Part shown: one piece after another, positions 44,350 through 44,493 of the stretch
Layout: the number at the start of each line of letters is the position of its first letter
Numbering within the stretch: position 1 is the first letter of the stretch
Assembly (NCBI GenBank): GCA_903822075.1
Contig: CAIJNK010000013.1
Coordinates: forward strand, 1-44,493
Source: an uncultured bacterium
GTDB taxonomy: Bacteria; Patescibacteriota; Minisyncoccia; Phycocordibacterales; GWA1-40-21
Reading direction: 5' to 3'
Length of the DNA stretch: 44,493 nucleotides
Notes under the pieces: model-generated
What the model saw: only the letters and a program-made list of their open reading frames with translations
Told to the model about the DNA's origin: nothing
The model's database searches: none
Translations under genes and position numbers: made by a program

Positions 44350-44493
44350 ATGAAACCCCTCAAACCCCTCACCCCCTTCCTCCTCCTTCTCTCCCTTCTC
44401 TTCACCATCTTCTTTTTCGCCAAACATGAGAACTTCACTCTCCCCAGACCAGAGCTTTCCTTTGCCGACACGGTCACCAGCACTCCTTTCACC
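44350..44493 (+). CDS. N-terminus of a secreted/membrane protein truncated by the window end
   Basis: ATG then MKPLKPLTPFLLLLSLLFTIFFFAKHENFTLPRPELSFADTVTSTPFT, signal-peptide-like, open to the window end. Confidence 0.6.
   Translation, partial: MKPLKPLTPFLLLLSLLFTIFFFAKHENFTLPRPELSFADTVTSTPFT

Noticed and set aside
1-44493. CRISPR array or rRNA genes
   Set aside because: No regularly spaced direct repeats and no recognisable rRNA sequence were seen by eye.

Overview
The window looks like a chromosomal segment of a small-genome bacterium, probably Patescibacteria/CPR. This is inferred from gene style and prepilin-like 'MKNLQKGF' membrane proteins and is not proven. Housekeeping genes recognised: polA, holA-like, trmH-like, mutM, Mur ligase, ruvA, rpsT, zwf, gnd, ung, ruvX, DedA, and tRNA-Lys, tRNA-Arg and tRNA-Ser. 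Main points for follow-up: (1) an accessory island at about 18.4-31 kb carries long purL, a purN-like gene, an HldE-like nucleotidyltransferase and nicotinate phosphoribosyltransferase. Divergent from the last is a PP2C phosphatase / protein kinase / vWA triad with a nicotinamidase-like (PncA) gene embedded in the operon, suggesting a phospho-signalling module coupled to NAD salvage. (2) There are diversity-generating-retroelement-like parts: an RT with LPLGNVTSQ and YCDD motifs, a divergent Avd-like ORF, and, at the window start, a DUF1566/C-type-lectin-like protein whose 3' end looks like a mutagenised VR followed by a 7-bp-stem hairpin. No template repeat was found in the window. (3) Several stand-alone, catalytically incomplete domains occur: two GspE/PilB N-domain-like proteins, an M16 C-terminal lobe, and a tandem SPFH-like pair. 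(4) A 54-bp perfect palindrome incorporates the tRNA-Lys 3' end. (5) A 19-codon Lys-rich ORF with its own promoter and terminator is absent from the ORF track. (6) A 41-bp promoter element is duplicated. All family calls come from reading motifs by eye; no database search was run.
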